From contig NZ_AUJI01000015.1 in the NCBI RefSeq assembly GCF_000424145.1, positions 55,222-119,221 of the forward strand: a stretch of 64,000 nucleotides of DNA, written 5' to 3'. The notes under the pieces are model-generated. The model was given only the letters and a program-made list of their open reading frames with translations, searched no databases and was not told the DNA's origin. Positions 37,693-47,105 of this stretch are shown here, in pieces (position 1 is the first letter of the stretch; each line of letters starts with the position of its first letter). This DNA is from Butyrivibrio sp. AC2005 (GTDB lineage: Bacteria; Bacillota; Clostridia; Lachnospirales; Lachnospiraceae). A program made the translations under genes and the position numbers.

Positions 37693-37758
37693 GCCTTCCC
37701 CCTGGGGGGAAGGTGTCACCGGAGGTGACGGATGAGGGGACTACCTCAATCCGTCGCC
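37693..37758. repeat. Double-hairpin repeat, copy 2 (pgi-murG gap); also a murG terminator
   Basis: The unit is GCCTTCCCCC...GGGGGAAGG, TGTCACC-GGA-GGTGAC, GGATGAGG, then CCTCAATCCGTC, which can re-pair with GACGGATGAGG. Read on the minus strand the first hairpin is followed by TTTTT, giving murG a terminator. The layout matches copies at 25358 and 61792. Confidence 0.75.
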
Positions 37759-37762
37759 TTTA

Positions 37763-38833
37763 TTATTTTGTAGCTGCTTCATCAATAAGCTTTAATATTG
37801 TTTCAGTCGCACCTGACTGATTGGATTCACACATTTTTGCAATGTATTTATCTCTTTCCTCATACACAGCAAAAATACTTTCAACAAGGATATCTTCATC
37901 CAATTCCTCATTATCGATGACAACAGAAAATCCCTGCTTTTCGAAGGATTTGGCATTTATTATCTGGTCACCGCGGCTGCTTTTTGCAGACAAGGGAATC
38001 AGAACGTTGGGCTTACGAAGAGCTGCGAGTTCACAGATAGCATTGGCTCCCGCTCTGGAAACGACTACATCTGCCATCGCAAAAATATCCTTCATTTCGT
38101 TCTTAACATATTCAAACTGTTTGTAGCCCTCCATGCTGAGCTTTAAGTTATCCATCTTATCCTTACCGCAAAGATGAACAATATTGAAGTGCGGAAGGAG
38201 TCTTGGAAGCGCATAGCGAATGGTTTCGTTTATGCTCTGAGCGCCAAGGCTTCCACCGGTTACCATAATTACCGGCTTGTCATCCGTAAATCCGCAAAGC
38301 TTTTTTCCTGCTTCTCTTGAACCCTTCAGGAGCTCTTTTCTTATAGGAGTTCCTGTAAGAACTGCCTTATCCGGAGGAAGAAGATCCAGTGTTTCGGGGA
38401 AGTTACAGCAAATAGTTCTTGCAGAAGAAAAGCTCAGCCTATTTGCAAGACCCGGTGTCATATCGGATTCATGTAATATGCATGGAATTTTAAGTGTGGA
38501 AGCTGCCCTTATAACAGGAACAGATACAAAACCACCTTTTGAAAAAACCACATCTGGATTAATTTTTTTCAGTAATTGTCTGGCTTCAAAGAATCCCTTC
38601 ATAACACGGAAAGGATCAGAGAAGTTCTTGGGATCAAAGTATCTTCTGAGTTTTCCTGTGGAAATTGAAAAGTAGGGGATATGATAATCCGCTATAAGCT
38701 TTTTCTCAATTCCTGTATGTGAGCCAATATAGCTGATTTCATAACCTTTTTCCTTAAGCTCGGGAATAAGAGCCATATTAGGTGTAACGTGGCCGGCAGT
38801 ACCGCCACCTGTTAATACTATTTTTTTAGACAT
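37763..38833 (-). CDS. murG: UDP-GlcNAc:undecaprenyl-PP-MurNAc-pentapeptide GlcNAc transferase MurG
   Basis: The 356-residue GT28 enzyme makes lipid II on the cytoplasmic face. It shows MSKKIVLTGGGTAGHVTPNM (glycine-rich loop 1), GGFVSVPVIRAAS, VMVTGGSLGAQSINETIR (glycine-rich loop 3) and SRAGANAICELAALRKPNVL, the UDP-GlcNAc-binding region. It lies outside any division/cell-wall cluster, as in some Lachnospiraceae that keep a stand-alone copy; whether another copy exists elsewhere is not visible. Confidence 0.95.
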   Translation of the reverse strand: MSKKIVLTGGGTAGHVTPNMALIPELKEKGYEISYIGSHTGIEKKLIADYHIPYFSISTGKLRRYFDPKNFSDPFRVMKGFFEARQLLKKINPDVVFSKGGFVSVPVIRAASTLKIPCILHESDMTPGLANRLSFSSARTICCNFPETLDLLPPDKAVLTGTPIRKELLKGSREAGKKLCGFTDDKPVIMVTGGSLGAQSINETIRYALPRLLPHFNIVHLCGKDKMDNLKLSMEGYKQFEYVKNEMKDIFAMADVVVSRAGANAICELAALRKPNVLIPLSAKSSRGDQIINAKSFEKQGFSVVIDNEELDEDILVESIFAVYEERDKYIAKMCESNQSGATETILKLIDEAATK

Positions 38834-38895
38834 TTTAAAAATCTCCTTGTTTATTTAGAGTACCACAGATTCCATATTATGACACATATGATTTT

Positions 38896-40566
38896 TTATG
38901 GTAACTCATAAAGGATGTAGCCGTTATCCATTGCACGTATTTTTGATTTTTCTATAAGAGGAAGAACCATATCCTTAAGCTCAGGATTCTTATCCATAGC
39001 AGCTTCATCTACCAGAAGGAGCTTAACCGCATCCTTACTTAAATCAGGGAACTTTGTATCTATCTCTTCCACAGTATCCACAAGATAAACCCTCTCATGG
39101 GAAATGGTGAGGTCCATAGGAGGCTCGTAGTGAACTTCATTGGTAAAGGAAAAGCAAACATCGTTGTAATCAGTATTTCTGTAAAGAAACTCGTCAAGAG
39201 TATAGTCTTCTTCACCATCTCTGGAAACTATATACCTGGAGGTCGAGGTAGGCACACCTGTTATGAGAATCAGTATGAAAAAGCAAACTGCAAAAGCCGG
39301 AATAAGTGGCGAAACCTTACGACCAAGGAAATATGTTGTTCCATCTGTTTTTCCCATACTGATAGCACGAACATAGGAAACAGCAGCAATAGGAGCAGTC
39401 ATTGCTACGCACCATCCTGCCTTCATCATGGAAAACTCATGTACCGCAGAATGGTTTTTAAGCATTAAAATCTGAAAAATAACTGAAACATAAGCTGCAA
39501 CAATAAGCGCTATATCGTGATTTACAAAAAGTGTTTTTAAACGTTTTCCTTTTTTTAATGTGAGGAATGCAATAACAATTGAAGCCAGCTGGAAAATACA
39601 AAGGTAGAACATAAAGCTTCGCTGTTCCTGCGTAAATGATGAGGTGAAATTCTCTATAAGCCTTGATACAATGGCAGAAAGACTATCATCTCCGCCTGTT
39701 CTGAACTTAAGCTTATATATTAGCGTATCAAGCCAGCCGTCAACAAAGCTCAGCTGGATAATGAAGGTAACAACAGCAAGAACAACAGGGACAGCATAAT
39801 ACAGAGATTCGAGAATAATATCCTTTACGCTCTTTTTCCTGAGAATAAGTCCAATGGTTCTCATTACAAATACGAAAAATGCCAGAATCCAGAAATAATA
39901 GTCTGTAAGAATACCGCAGTAGATTGTTACAAAATGCAGGATACGAATAACGTTATAAAGGTGACTATGAAGTCTGACTTCAGGTATATATATCAGTTCT
40001 TCCAAAAACAGGAAAAGCATAACATATAAAATAACGCTCTGATCAGTGAAAAATACGTTTGGCATATACCAGGCGTTAACCGGAAGTAGCATCCACAAAG
40101 CAACAGTGCATAATGGAATTATTATACGGGACAGCCATCCGCCGATGCGGTACTTCCAGAATAAGACAAAAATAAAACTGGAAAAAAGCATGGATTCAAT
40201 GGCAAACAGAACCATCTGAAGGTGCTTAACAAAAGAAATGTTTATAAAATCTCTGCCGCAGATCTTTGCACACAGCCAGACAAGAAAAATATGTCCGCTT
40301 GGATAACTGATAAACGGTACTCTGTCGTTAAAGCTCTGGAATTCTATGGAGCGGTAGTTTTCACATGCGGTAAAATGCATGGATGCAGCTCCCTCCTCCA
40401 ACCAGATATTAACGTATTTTATTGTTGAAGCGGACTGCCATATATTGTCACCGCCCATATTGTTATATCGGATTGGGTATTTGAAGTTGAATATTGCAAG
40501 AAAAATGAGCAGTGTGAAAAGATTTACAAGAATAAAAGCAATTGGAGTAGTACGTAGCTTTTTCAT
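38896..40566 (-). CDS. Polytopic membrane protein, possible GT-C glycosyltransferase
   Basis: The 556-residue protein has about ten membrane helices and a large loop after the first (about residues 30-90, with GGDNIWQSASTIKYVNIWLE), where GT-C enzymes place an acidic catalytic residue. A C-terminal extracytoplasmic domain of about 110 residues follows (RDGEEDYTLDEFLYRNTDY). It is transcribed divergently from the glucosyltransferase-like gene at 40663. The GT-C reading rests on topology only. Confidence 0.55.
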   Translation of the reverse strand: MKKLRTTPIAFILVNLFTLLIFLAIFNFKYPIRYNNMGGDNIWQSASTIKYVNIWLEEGAASMHFTACENYRSIEFQSFNDRVPFISYPSGHIFLVWLCAKICGRDFINISFVKHLQMVLFAIESMLFSSFIFVLFWKYRIGGWLSRIIIPLCTVALWMLLPVNAWYMPNVFFTDQSVILYVMLFLFLEELIYIPEVRLHSHLYNVIRILHFVTIYCGILTDYYFWILAFFVFVMRTIGLILRKKSVKDIILESLYYAVPVVLAVVTFIIQLSFVDGWLDTLIYKLKFRTGGDDSLSAIVSRLIENFTSSFTQEQRSFMFYLCIFQLASIVIAFLTLKKGKRLKTLFVNHDIALIVAAYVSVIFQILMLKNHSAVHEFSMMKAGWCVAMTAPIAAVSYVRAISMGKTDGTTYFLGRKVSPLIPAFAVCFFILILITGVPTSTSRYIVSRDGEEDYTLDEFLYRNTDYNDVCFSFTNEVHYEPPMDLTISHERVYLVDTVEEIDTKFPDLSKDAVKLLLVDEAAMDKNPELKDMVLPLIEKSKIRAMDNGYILYELP

Positions 40567-40662
40567 GAATAGTTTCCTCTATCTATATTATCATTCTGTT
40601 CATACTACCATATTTTCTGCTATAATTGAATTCGATTTTAAATAATTAAAGAGGAGTTTGCG

Positions 40663-42222
40663 ATGGAAGAAAAGAAGCAAATGCCTGATTTTTTGAAAAA
40701 AATATGGAGCAGCATTCCGATTACTGACAGATTCTGTTTTTCAGTAAGCCTTATAACAGGATTGCTGGTTCATTTTTATATGCTTTCAAATAAGATAACG
40801 AATCTTGATGATATCGTATGTGTACCGGGAGTGGGTGGAGGAAAGGTTCTGGGAAGATGGTTCCAGGAACCGGTGCATGACCTGTTTTCACCTTGGTCAA
40901 GTCCTGCACTGAACGGAATAATGGCTATCATAATTCTCTCAATAGCTGCCTGCGTTATAGTAAATACACTGAAAATTGAGAGTATAACCGGAGCGGTTCT
41001 TATAGGAATTACTATGATGACGATTCCAAGTACAGCCAGCAATATGTACTATATGTATCTTGCGCCGACTTTTGCCCTTTCAATATTAGCCAGCACAATT
41101 AATGTACAGATCACTTCAAAATATAAATTAGGATTCATACTTGGTTCAGTGCTTCAGTTTTTCAGCATGGCATGCTATCAGGCGTATTTCGGACTTTCTG
41201 CATCGTTGTTTGTACTGTTATATTTCCTAATGCTGATAGATGGCGGAGATATTCTGATAATTGTAAAAAAAGGTCTAAGAAGTATTATCGGCCTCGGAAT
41301 TGCAATGGGCGGATACCTTATAAGCCTGAAATTTGTGGATTTAAGTGACTATAAGGGACTTAGTGATATAGGTCATACCTCTGCAGGAGATATTCTTTTG
41401 GCAGTTCTCAGAGCTTATCACAGGGTTCTGCAATATTTCATAACTGCGCCTGAGAGCTTCATGAAGGGATCGCCCACACTTTTTAACAGGGTACTTGTAA
41501 TTCTTTTGATTGGAATTATAGTGATCCTTTTCATAAAAAAGAAGATATATATAAAACCTGTCAGATTGATTTTGTCAGTAATACTTTTGATAATACTGCC
41601 ACTTGCACTAGGACTTGTTTATGTTATGGCACCGCAGCTTTCTCATGCGTCAACTGTGATGATCTACTCCTATAGCGTATTTTACTTTATGATAATAGCA
41701 GGAATGGAGAGACTTCTTACAACAGGCAGGGAAAATAAAGGATTGGTATTTTTTGCATCGATTATTTTTATAACCCTGTTGCTTGAGTTTTATTCAAGTG
41801 CGAGAGTTATTAACAATGCATATTACAGGAGCTATATAGCACAGAACAGAGTGATGCAGTATTACAACAGGATACTGTCTAAGCTTGAAGAGGCAGAAGG
41901 GTTCCAGTATGGTGAGCCGCTGACAATTCTCGGAGGATTTTATCCTGACCCGTTACCGGTTGCAAATCATGACATGAATGGTAAAGAGCTGGCAGATTTT
42001 GAGGGAGCAACTCTTGAGGATTTACTCTTCCTTCCCACAAACAGAGACAGAGTTCTTCAGATATGGTTTGGACTCGAAACGGGAGATGTTACTTCAGACA
42101 AAAAAGAGAAGATAATGGAGACAGAAGAGTTTAAACAGATGCCTATATATCCTGCTGATGGATGTGCGAAGAAAATAGACGGGGTATGGGTAGTAAAGAT
42201 AAACGAGGATGATAGTAAGTGA
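40663..42222 (+). CDS. Membrane glucosyltransferase-domain protein (GtrII-like)
   Basis: The 519-residue protein has about eleven membrane helices. Its N-terminal extracytoplasmic loop LGRWFQEPVHDLFSPWSSPA matches the GRWF...SPWS... pattern I associate with Glucos_trans_II (GtrII), enzymes that add glucose to surface polysaccharide from undecaprenyl-P-glucose. The last 100 residues are a soluble extracytoplasmic tail. Start follows aaagaggag. The acceptor is unknown. Confidence 0.75.
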   Translation: MEEKKQMPDFLKKIWSSIPITDRFCFSVSLITGLLVHFYMLSNKITNLDDIVCVPGVGGGKVLGRWFQEPVHDLFSPWSSPALNGIMAIIILSIAACVIVNTLKIESITGAVLIGITMMTIPSTASNMYYMYLAPTFALSILASTINVQITSKYKLGFILGSVLQFFSMACYQAYFGLSASLFVLLYFLMLIDGGDILIIVKKGLRSIIGLGIAMGGYLISLKFVDLSDYKGLSDIGHTSAGDILLAVLRAYHRVLQYFITAPESFMKGSPTLFNRVLVILLIGIIVILFIKKKIYIKPVRLILSVILLIILPLALGLVYVMAPQLSHASTVMIYSYSVFYFMIIAGMERLLTTGRENKGLVFFASIIFITLLLEFYSSARVINNAYYRSYIAQNRVMQYYNRILSKLEEAEGFQYGEPLTILGGFYPDPLPVANHDMNGKELADFEGATLEDLLFLPTNRDRVLQIWFGLETGDVTSDKKEKIMETEEFKQMPIYPADGCAKKIDGVWVVKINEDDSK

Positions 42223-42223
42223 A

Positions 42224-42253
42224 AAAAGACTGGGTTTTAATACCCAGTCTTTT
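42224..42253. terminator. Shared terminator of two convergent genes
   Basis: AAAAGACTGGGT pairs perfectly with ACCCAGTCTTTT round a 6-nt loop. The loop contains the stop codon of the minus-strand hydrolase gene, so the hairpin overlaps its last five codons and serves both directions. Confidence 0.88.
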
Positions 42254-43160
42254 CCATTAGTTTTTCAATTTTATTCCAGTATTTTTCAGGATTAACATAA
42301 GCACCCTTTACATGAGCAGCTCCTAGTATCAGGCAGTACTGCTTGGGTGCAGCACATTTTTCATAAAGCCTTGCTGACATATGCGGATCTATCAGCTTGT
42401 CCTCATCACCGTGGATGAAAAGCGTAGGCGTCCTGGATTTAGAGACAGCTTCAAGAACATCAACCTTCTTAATGTCATAACCGCATTTTAAAAGAATTAC
42501 CATGCGAAGAATGAACAGACAGATGGAAACAGGAATAATGTGTTTTCCCATCTTATATACATGTATGAATTCTTCAATAAGTGTAGTATAGCTACTGTCA
42601 GCAACAGCAAATACCACATTGTCGGGAAGATGTTCTCCGGTAGTCATAAGAGTAATGGCAGCTCCCATGCTGGTACCGTGAAGAAGAATTTTGGCTTCCT
42701 TATCATTTCTTATTATGTAGTAAATCCACTCCAAAATATCGAGACGGTCAAAGTATCCGTATCCGGTATAATCTCCTTCACTTTGACCAAAGCCGCGGTT
42801 ATCGGGAAGTAAAACATTTATGCCAAGGTCATGATAATGCTTTGCATACATTGCCATGTACTCTCCATCACTTTTTACACCGTGGATACAGATGGCATAT
42901 TTATGGCTTTCCTCAGATGCTTTTAAAAAGTGTGCATGAAGCTTAAATTCATCAATTGAATTTATATATACATCTTCTCTTTCAGGGGCATTTCTAAGCC
43001 ACTTTATTGATTTTGCGTCAATTGGATCAGATTCGATTTCTTCCTGAGTCTTCCTTTTTGGTACTACAGCCATGTCATAAAAAACTGATGCCGTAGCGGC
43101 TCCTCCACCCAAAAGAGCTGTTAATAAGCCGAAGAATACGAAATTTCGCTTTTTGCTCAT
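42237..43160 (-). CDS. Alpha/beta hydrolase with N-terminal membrane anchor
   Basis: The 307-residue protein has an N-terminal hydrophobic segment (about 7-27) and an alpha/beta-hydrolase domain. LHGTSMGAAITLM holds the GxSxG nucleophile near residue 166, FIHGDEDKLIDPHMS the acid, and GAAHVKGAY the His. LLPDNRGFGQSEGDYTGYG is the typical strand after the oxyanion region. The substrate is unknown; BAAT/YtmA-like peptidase or esterase activity is possible. The stop lies inside the terminator loop. Confidence 0.88.
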   Translation of the reverse strand: MSKKRNFVFFGLLTALLGGGAATASVFYDMAVVPKRKTQEEIESDPIDAKSIKWLRNAPEREDVYINSIDEFKLHAHFLKASEESHKYAICIHGVKSDGEYMAMYAKHYHDLGINVLLPDNRGFGQSEGDYTGYGYFDRLDILEWIYYIIRNDKEAKILLHGTSMGAAITLMTTGEHLPDNVVFAVADSSYTTLIEEFIHVYKMGKHIIPVSICLFILRMVILLKCGYDIKKVDVLEAVSKSRTPTLFIHGDEDKLIDPHMSARLYEKCAAPKQYCLILGAAHVKGAYVNPEKYWNKIEKLMEKTGY

Positions 43161-43315
43161 AGGAACCTCCTTGTTTATTAATGTATATGAATTTTAGCAA
43201 ATACCAATAAAATGTGCAATTACTACAGTCCCCATAGCACATATTAACGAAATATGGTATGATAATTTTAACTGATATTTTGCATACTTTTTCTAGAATG
43301 TATTGAGGGGTACAG

Positions 43316-45193
43316 ATGTTAGAAAGAAAACTTGCAGAGAAATTCAGGAAGCTTTACACTGAAAACTCTTTAAAGCTTAAAAATTATGAGGATCAGCTTT
43401 TTACTCTGCAGGATCCGTTTGACTGGATACAGCTTCTCTCTGAGAGAGCCTATGTTATGCGAGATGTTTTTGAAGAGAATGAAGAGCTTATGGCGGAGCT
43501 ATGGGAAAATTGCTCAGAAGAGATTAGTCCTGAGGAAGCAGAGCTTCTCTATGACCTTGCAATCGGATTTTTCTTTGATGATTACCATGACTTTGTAGTA
43601 CTTACTGAATTCTGTGAAAAGATTTTGCCGGTTTTCATTGATATGGATGAACCGGAATTTCTTGTTGCAATATATCATGTTCTGGGTAGCGAGTATGCAC
43701 AGTTCTATCGCTCTGTTGGCGATAAAAAGGGAATGGATACTGCCCTTGAGTATTTCCGTAAATCAATAAAAGAGGCCAGTCGCTATTCACAGATTTCCAC
43801 TCCGGAAGTTCGGGAGTTTATTTTCCAGGATTATTTATTTTTAATTTCATACCTTACAGGTTTTTATACAGAAAAAACAGAGAGTATAAGACTTTATGAT
43901 GAAGTCTGGGCGCTTTGGGAAAACGAAAATGTTCAGCAGCTTGATAAGGACAACAGACAGATAAGAGAGTTCCTGTCGATAATGGATGATGCATTTATGG
44001 CAAAATCCATAAACATAGATATTTTGTCGGAAGAGGACAGAGACAGATATCTCGATCTTCTCGGGAATTCTTACAAAAGAGCGAAGGATGGTGATGGTGA
44101 AAAGCAGGGAACACCAGACTTTAGAACCTGCGTGACCTACAAATGGCTTCTCGGAGAGATACCATCGGAAGATGTACTTGAAGCACTAATAAAAAGTATA
44201 AATGAGATTATTCCAACACCTGATTTCAGCAAGAATGATCCAATAAATCTAGAACTTGTTATGAGGCATTTTAAATATGCTTGTACGTGCATAATGATAC
44301 TGGGCAAGATGGAGATTGATGATGAAACCAGAGAAGTCTGGATAGAAAAGTTTCTGCCTAAGTCACAGTCTATTCTTGCAAATATCCCCTATAGATTTTT
44401 TACAGGGGAGATGCAACCGATATGTGAGCAGTGGTATCACGCTGCAGGTCCCATGATCTCGGGAGAGCTTAACAAGGTACAGTTCATAATGGAGATGATT
44501 GTAAGAAGACAGCCGTTTACCTACATTCATTCCCAAATGGTTGCCAGGATAGCAACTCTGATCGGACAGAGAATAATAGAAAAGAAGCCGGAAGAGCTTA
44601 TTGGAATAAGAGGAATAGAGACTCTTGAGGATATACAGAAAAATAAGGCTTATCTGCTTTCATTTATAACAATGAGCGGACTTGTACATGACATAGGAAA
44701 ATGCTACATACCTGATACTATAAACAGGCAGAACAGAAGTCTGAATACCAAAGAATATGCCACAATTAGAAAGCATTCAGAGGTAGGGTTCAGGGTTGCA
44801 AAGGAAAATACGGCACTTTTGCCCTATGCGGATGTTATTATAGGACACCACAAACACTATGATGGTCTCCACGGATATCCTTTAAACTATGACAACACAG
44901 AATCTCCTATCAGAATCATAATTGATCTGATTTCAATAGCCGACTCGGTTGAGGCAGGTACGGATACTTTGACCAGGAGCTACACTAAGGGAAAGGATTT
45001 CAAGAGACTTCTAAAAGAGCTTCAGAATGAAGCCGGAACCAGATATAATCCAAGCATAGTCAAGGTTATAGAGAGTTCTCCGGAACTTATTGAGGAGCTT
45101 GAAAAACTCACCGGACAGGGAAGATACGACATGTATTACAGAGCTATGCAGGAGATACTTGGCAATACTCCGGAGGAATTTCCGGAGATATAA
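43316..45193 (+). CDS. HD-GYP domain protein (probable cyclic di-GMP phosphodiesterase)
   Basis: The 625-residue protein has an N-terminal helical region of about 400 residues resembling TPR-type repeats (DTALEYFRKSIKEASRYSQ) and a C-terminal HD-GYP domain with SGLVHDIGKCYIP near residue 458 and GHHKHYDGLHGYPLNYD near 512, the second containing the GYP signature. It has no membrane segment. A two-component pair begins 24 bp after its stop, so the three may form an operon. It could oppose the broken GGDEF gene at 28062. Confidence 0.88.
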   Translation: MLERKLAEKFRKLYTENSLKLKNYEDQLFTLQDPFDWIQLLSERAYVMRDVFEENEELMAELWENCSEEISPEEAELLYDLAIGFFFDDYHDFVVLTEFCEKILPVFIDMDEPEFLVAIYHVLGSEYAQFYRSVGDKKGMDTALEYFRKSIKEASRYSQISTPEVREFIFQDYLFLISYLTGFYTEKTESIRLYDEVWALWENENVQQLDKDNRQIREFLSIMDDAFMAKSINIDILSEEDRDRYLDLLGNSYKRAKDGDGEKQGTPDFRTCVTYKWLLGEIPSEDVLEALIKSINEIIPTPDFSKNDPINLELVMRHFKYACTCIMILGKMEIDDETREVWIEKFLPKSQSILANIPYRFFTGEMQPICEQWYHAAGPMISGELNKVQFIMEMIVRRQPFTYIHSQMVARIATLIGQRIIEKKPEELIGIRGIETLEDIQKNKAYLLSFITMSGLVHDIGKCYIPDTINRQNRSLNTKEYATIRKHSEVGFRVAKENTALLPYADVIIGHHKHYDGLHGYPLNYDNTESPIRIIIDLISIADSVEAGTDTLTRSYTKGKDFKRLLKELQNEAGTRYNPSIVKVIESSPELIEELEKLTGQGRYDMYYRAMQEILGNTPEEFPEI

Positions 45194-45217
45194 ATATGAT
45201 ATACTTAAGGAGCATAC

Positions 45218-46345
45218 ATGCGTTTTAGAACCAGGCTGATGATAACATCGGCGACCATAGTTATTTTACCTTTTATCCTGGTTGTTGCTTCATTTGTCAT
45301 CATACAGAATTCCGTTGCCAAATCTTATACCAGTCTGATTACCTACATGGTGATAGCATTTGGACTGATAATGATCGCAACAAGTATGATACTTACTGCA
45401 TGGCTACGAAAAGGATTTTTCGAACCGGTTGATGAGCTGAATGTCGCGATGCAGCACATCAAGGATGGTAACTTTGATTACATGCTGCCAACAGATATAG
45501 GTGATAAGGGTGAAATAGGAGAATTATACAGAAATTATGAAGACATGCGGCTGAGGCTTAAGGAATCAGCCGATGAAAAGGTAATAAGGGAAGGCCAGAA
45601 CAAGGAACTGATAAGTAATATATCTCATGACCTTAAAACCCCTATTACAGCGATAAAGGGCTATTCTCAGGGACTTCTTGAGGGAGTTGCCGATACCCCT
45701 GAGAGACAGATGAAGTATATTCGCACGATTTACAATAAGGCGAATGATATGAATAACCTTATAAATGAACTCACTTTATACTCAAGTATCGACAATAACC
45801 GCATTCCCTATAATTTTACAAGAATAGTGGTTGGAGATTATTTTGGGGACTGCATAGAAGAAATAGGAATGGATCTGGATAGTAAGGATATCAAGCTGAA
45901 TTATGCCAACCTTACAGCACCTGATACACAGATAGTTGCAGATCCGGAACAGCTTAAACGAGTAGTTAACAATATAGTAAGTAACAGTGTTAAATACTTA
46001 GGCCGTGATGATGGTACGGGAACCATTGATGTTAGAATTCTAGATGAAGTTGACTCTGTAAGAGTTGAAATAGAGGACAACGGAAAGGGCATAGGATCTC
46101 AGGATATTCCGAATATCTTTGACAGATTCTACAGAACCGACGCTTCCAGAAACAGCAAGCAGGGAGGAAGCGGTATAGGACTTTCAATAGTAAAGAAAAT
46201 CATAGAGGACCACGGGGGATACATTTGGGCTACCAGTCATGAAGGTGAGGGCACCTGCATGCACTTCGTTCTTCGCAAGTATATGGAATATCATGAAAAA
46301 GCGGACGGAGAATCTGTGGTAGATCATGATTTTGAGAGCGTATAA
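45218..46345 (+). CDS. Sensor histidine kinase
   Basis: The 375-residue kinase has two membrane segments (about 8-30 and 42-64) with almost no extracellular domain, a HAMP domain, the phospho-accepting His in ISNISHDLKTPITAIKGYS near residue 137, and an ATPase domain with N box NNIVSNSVKYL, DNGKGIGSQDIPNIFDRFYR and GGSGIGLSIVKKIIEDHGG. Short-loop kinases often sense membrane state or partner proteins. The response regulator starts 29 bp later. Confidence 0.93.
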   Translation: MRFRTRLMITSATIVILPFILVVASFVIIQNSVAKSYTSLITYMVIAFGLIMIATSMILTAWLRKGFFEPVDELNVAMQHIKDGNFDYMLPTDIGDKGEIGELYRNYEDMRLRLKESADEKVIREGQNKELISNISHDLKTPITAIKGYSQGLLEGVADTPERQMKYIRTIYNKANDMNNLINELTLYSSIDNNRIPYNFTRIVVGDYFGDCIEEIGMDLDSKDIKLNYANLTAPDTQIVADPEQLKRVVNNIVSNSVKYLGRDDGTGTIDVRILDEVDSVRVEIEDNGKGIGSQDIPNIFDRFYRTDASRNSKQGGSGIGLSIVKKIIEDHGGYIWATSHEGEGTCMHFVLRKYMEYHEKADGESVVDHDFESV

Positions 46346-46374
46346 AACAACATAAAAGACAGGAGGCCATTGGT

Positions 46375-47064
46375 ATGAGCAGAATACTTATTGTTGAGGA
46401 TGAAGAAGCGATTGCTGACCTCGAGAAAGATTATCTGGAACTATCTGATTTTGAAGTAAAAATTGAAAATTCCGGTGATGTGGGATTACAGACTGCCCTT
46501 AATGAGGAGTTCGACCTCGTTATACTTGATCTCATGCTTCCGGGAATGGACGGATTTGAAGTATGTAAGAGAATCCGTGAAAAGAAGGATGTTCCTGTTC
46601 TTATGGTATCAGCCAAAAAAGATGATATTGATAAGATTAGAGGTCTTGGTCTTGGTGCTGATGACTATATCACCAAACCCTTCAGTCCTTCAGAGCTCGT
46701 AGCTAGAGTTAAGGCTCATATGGCACGCTATTCCAGACTTGTTGGAAGCGGCCATGAGTCAAATGATGTGGTGGAGATCAGAGGTCTTAGAATTGACAAG
46801 ACCGCCAGAAGAGTTTATGTTGATGGAGCGGAAAAGAGCTTCACAACAAAGGAATTTGATCTTCTTACTTTCCTTGCAGAGAATCCCAATCACGTATTTA
46901 CCAAAGAGGAACTCTTCAGGAAAATCTGGAACATGGATTCAATCGGAGATATTGCTACAGTTACTGTACATATCAAGAAAATCCGTGAGAAGATTGAATT
47001 TGATACTTCTAATCCCCAGTATATAGAAACTATCTGGGGCGTTGGATATCGCTTTAAGGTTTGA
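46375..47064 (+). CDS. OmpR-family response regulator
   Basis: The 229-residue regulator has the acidic pair VEDEEA, the phospho-acceptor Asp in LVILDLMLPGMDGFE near residue 51, Lys in YITKPFSPSE, and a C-terminal winged helix with FTTKEFDLLTFLAENPNHVF and IETIWGVGYRFKV. It pairs with the kinase just upstream. A terminator follows 4 bp after the stop. Confidence 0.95.
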   Translation: MSRILIVEDEEAIADLEKDYLELSDFEVKIENSGDVGLQTALNEEFDLVILDLMLPGMDGFEVCKRIREKKDVPVLMVSAKKDDIDKIRGLGLGADDYITKPFSPSELVARVKAHMARYSRLVGSGHESNDVVEIRGLRIDKTARRVYVDGAEKSFTTKEFDLLTFLAENPNHVFTKEELFRKIWNMDSIGDIATVTVHIKKIREKIEFDTSNPQYIETIWGVGYRFKV

Positions 47065-47068
47065 TATT

Positions 47069-47097
47069 AAGACCCTCCGCAAAGGAGGGTCTTTTTT
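47069..47097 (+). terminator. Terminator of the HD-GYP/two-component cluster
   Basis: AAGACCCTCC pairs perfectly with GGAGGGTCTT, followed by Ts. Confidence 0.9.
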
Positions 47098-47105
47098 GAG
47101 GTTTT

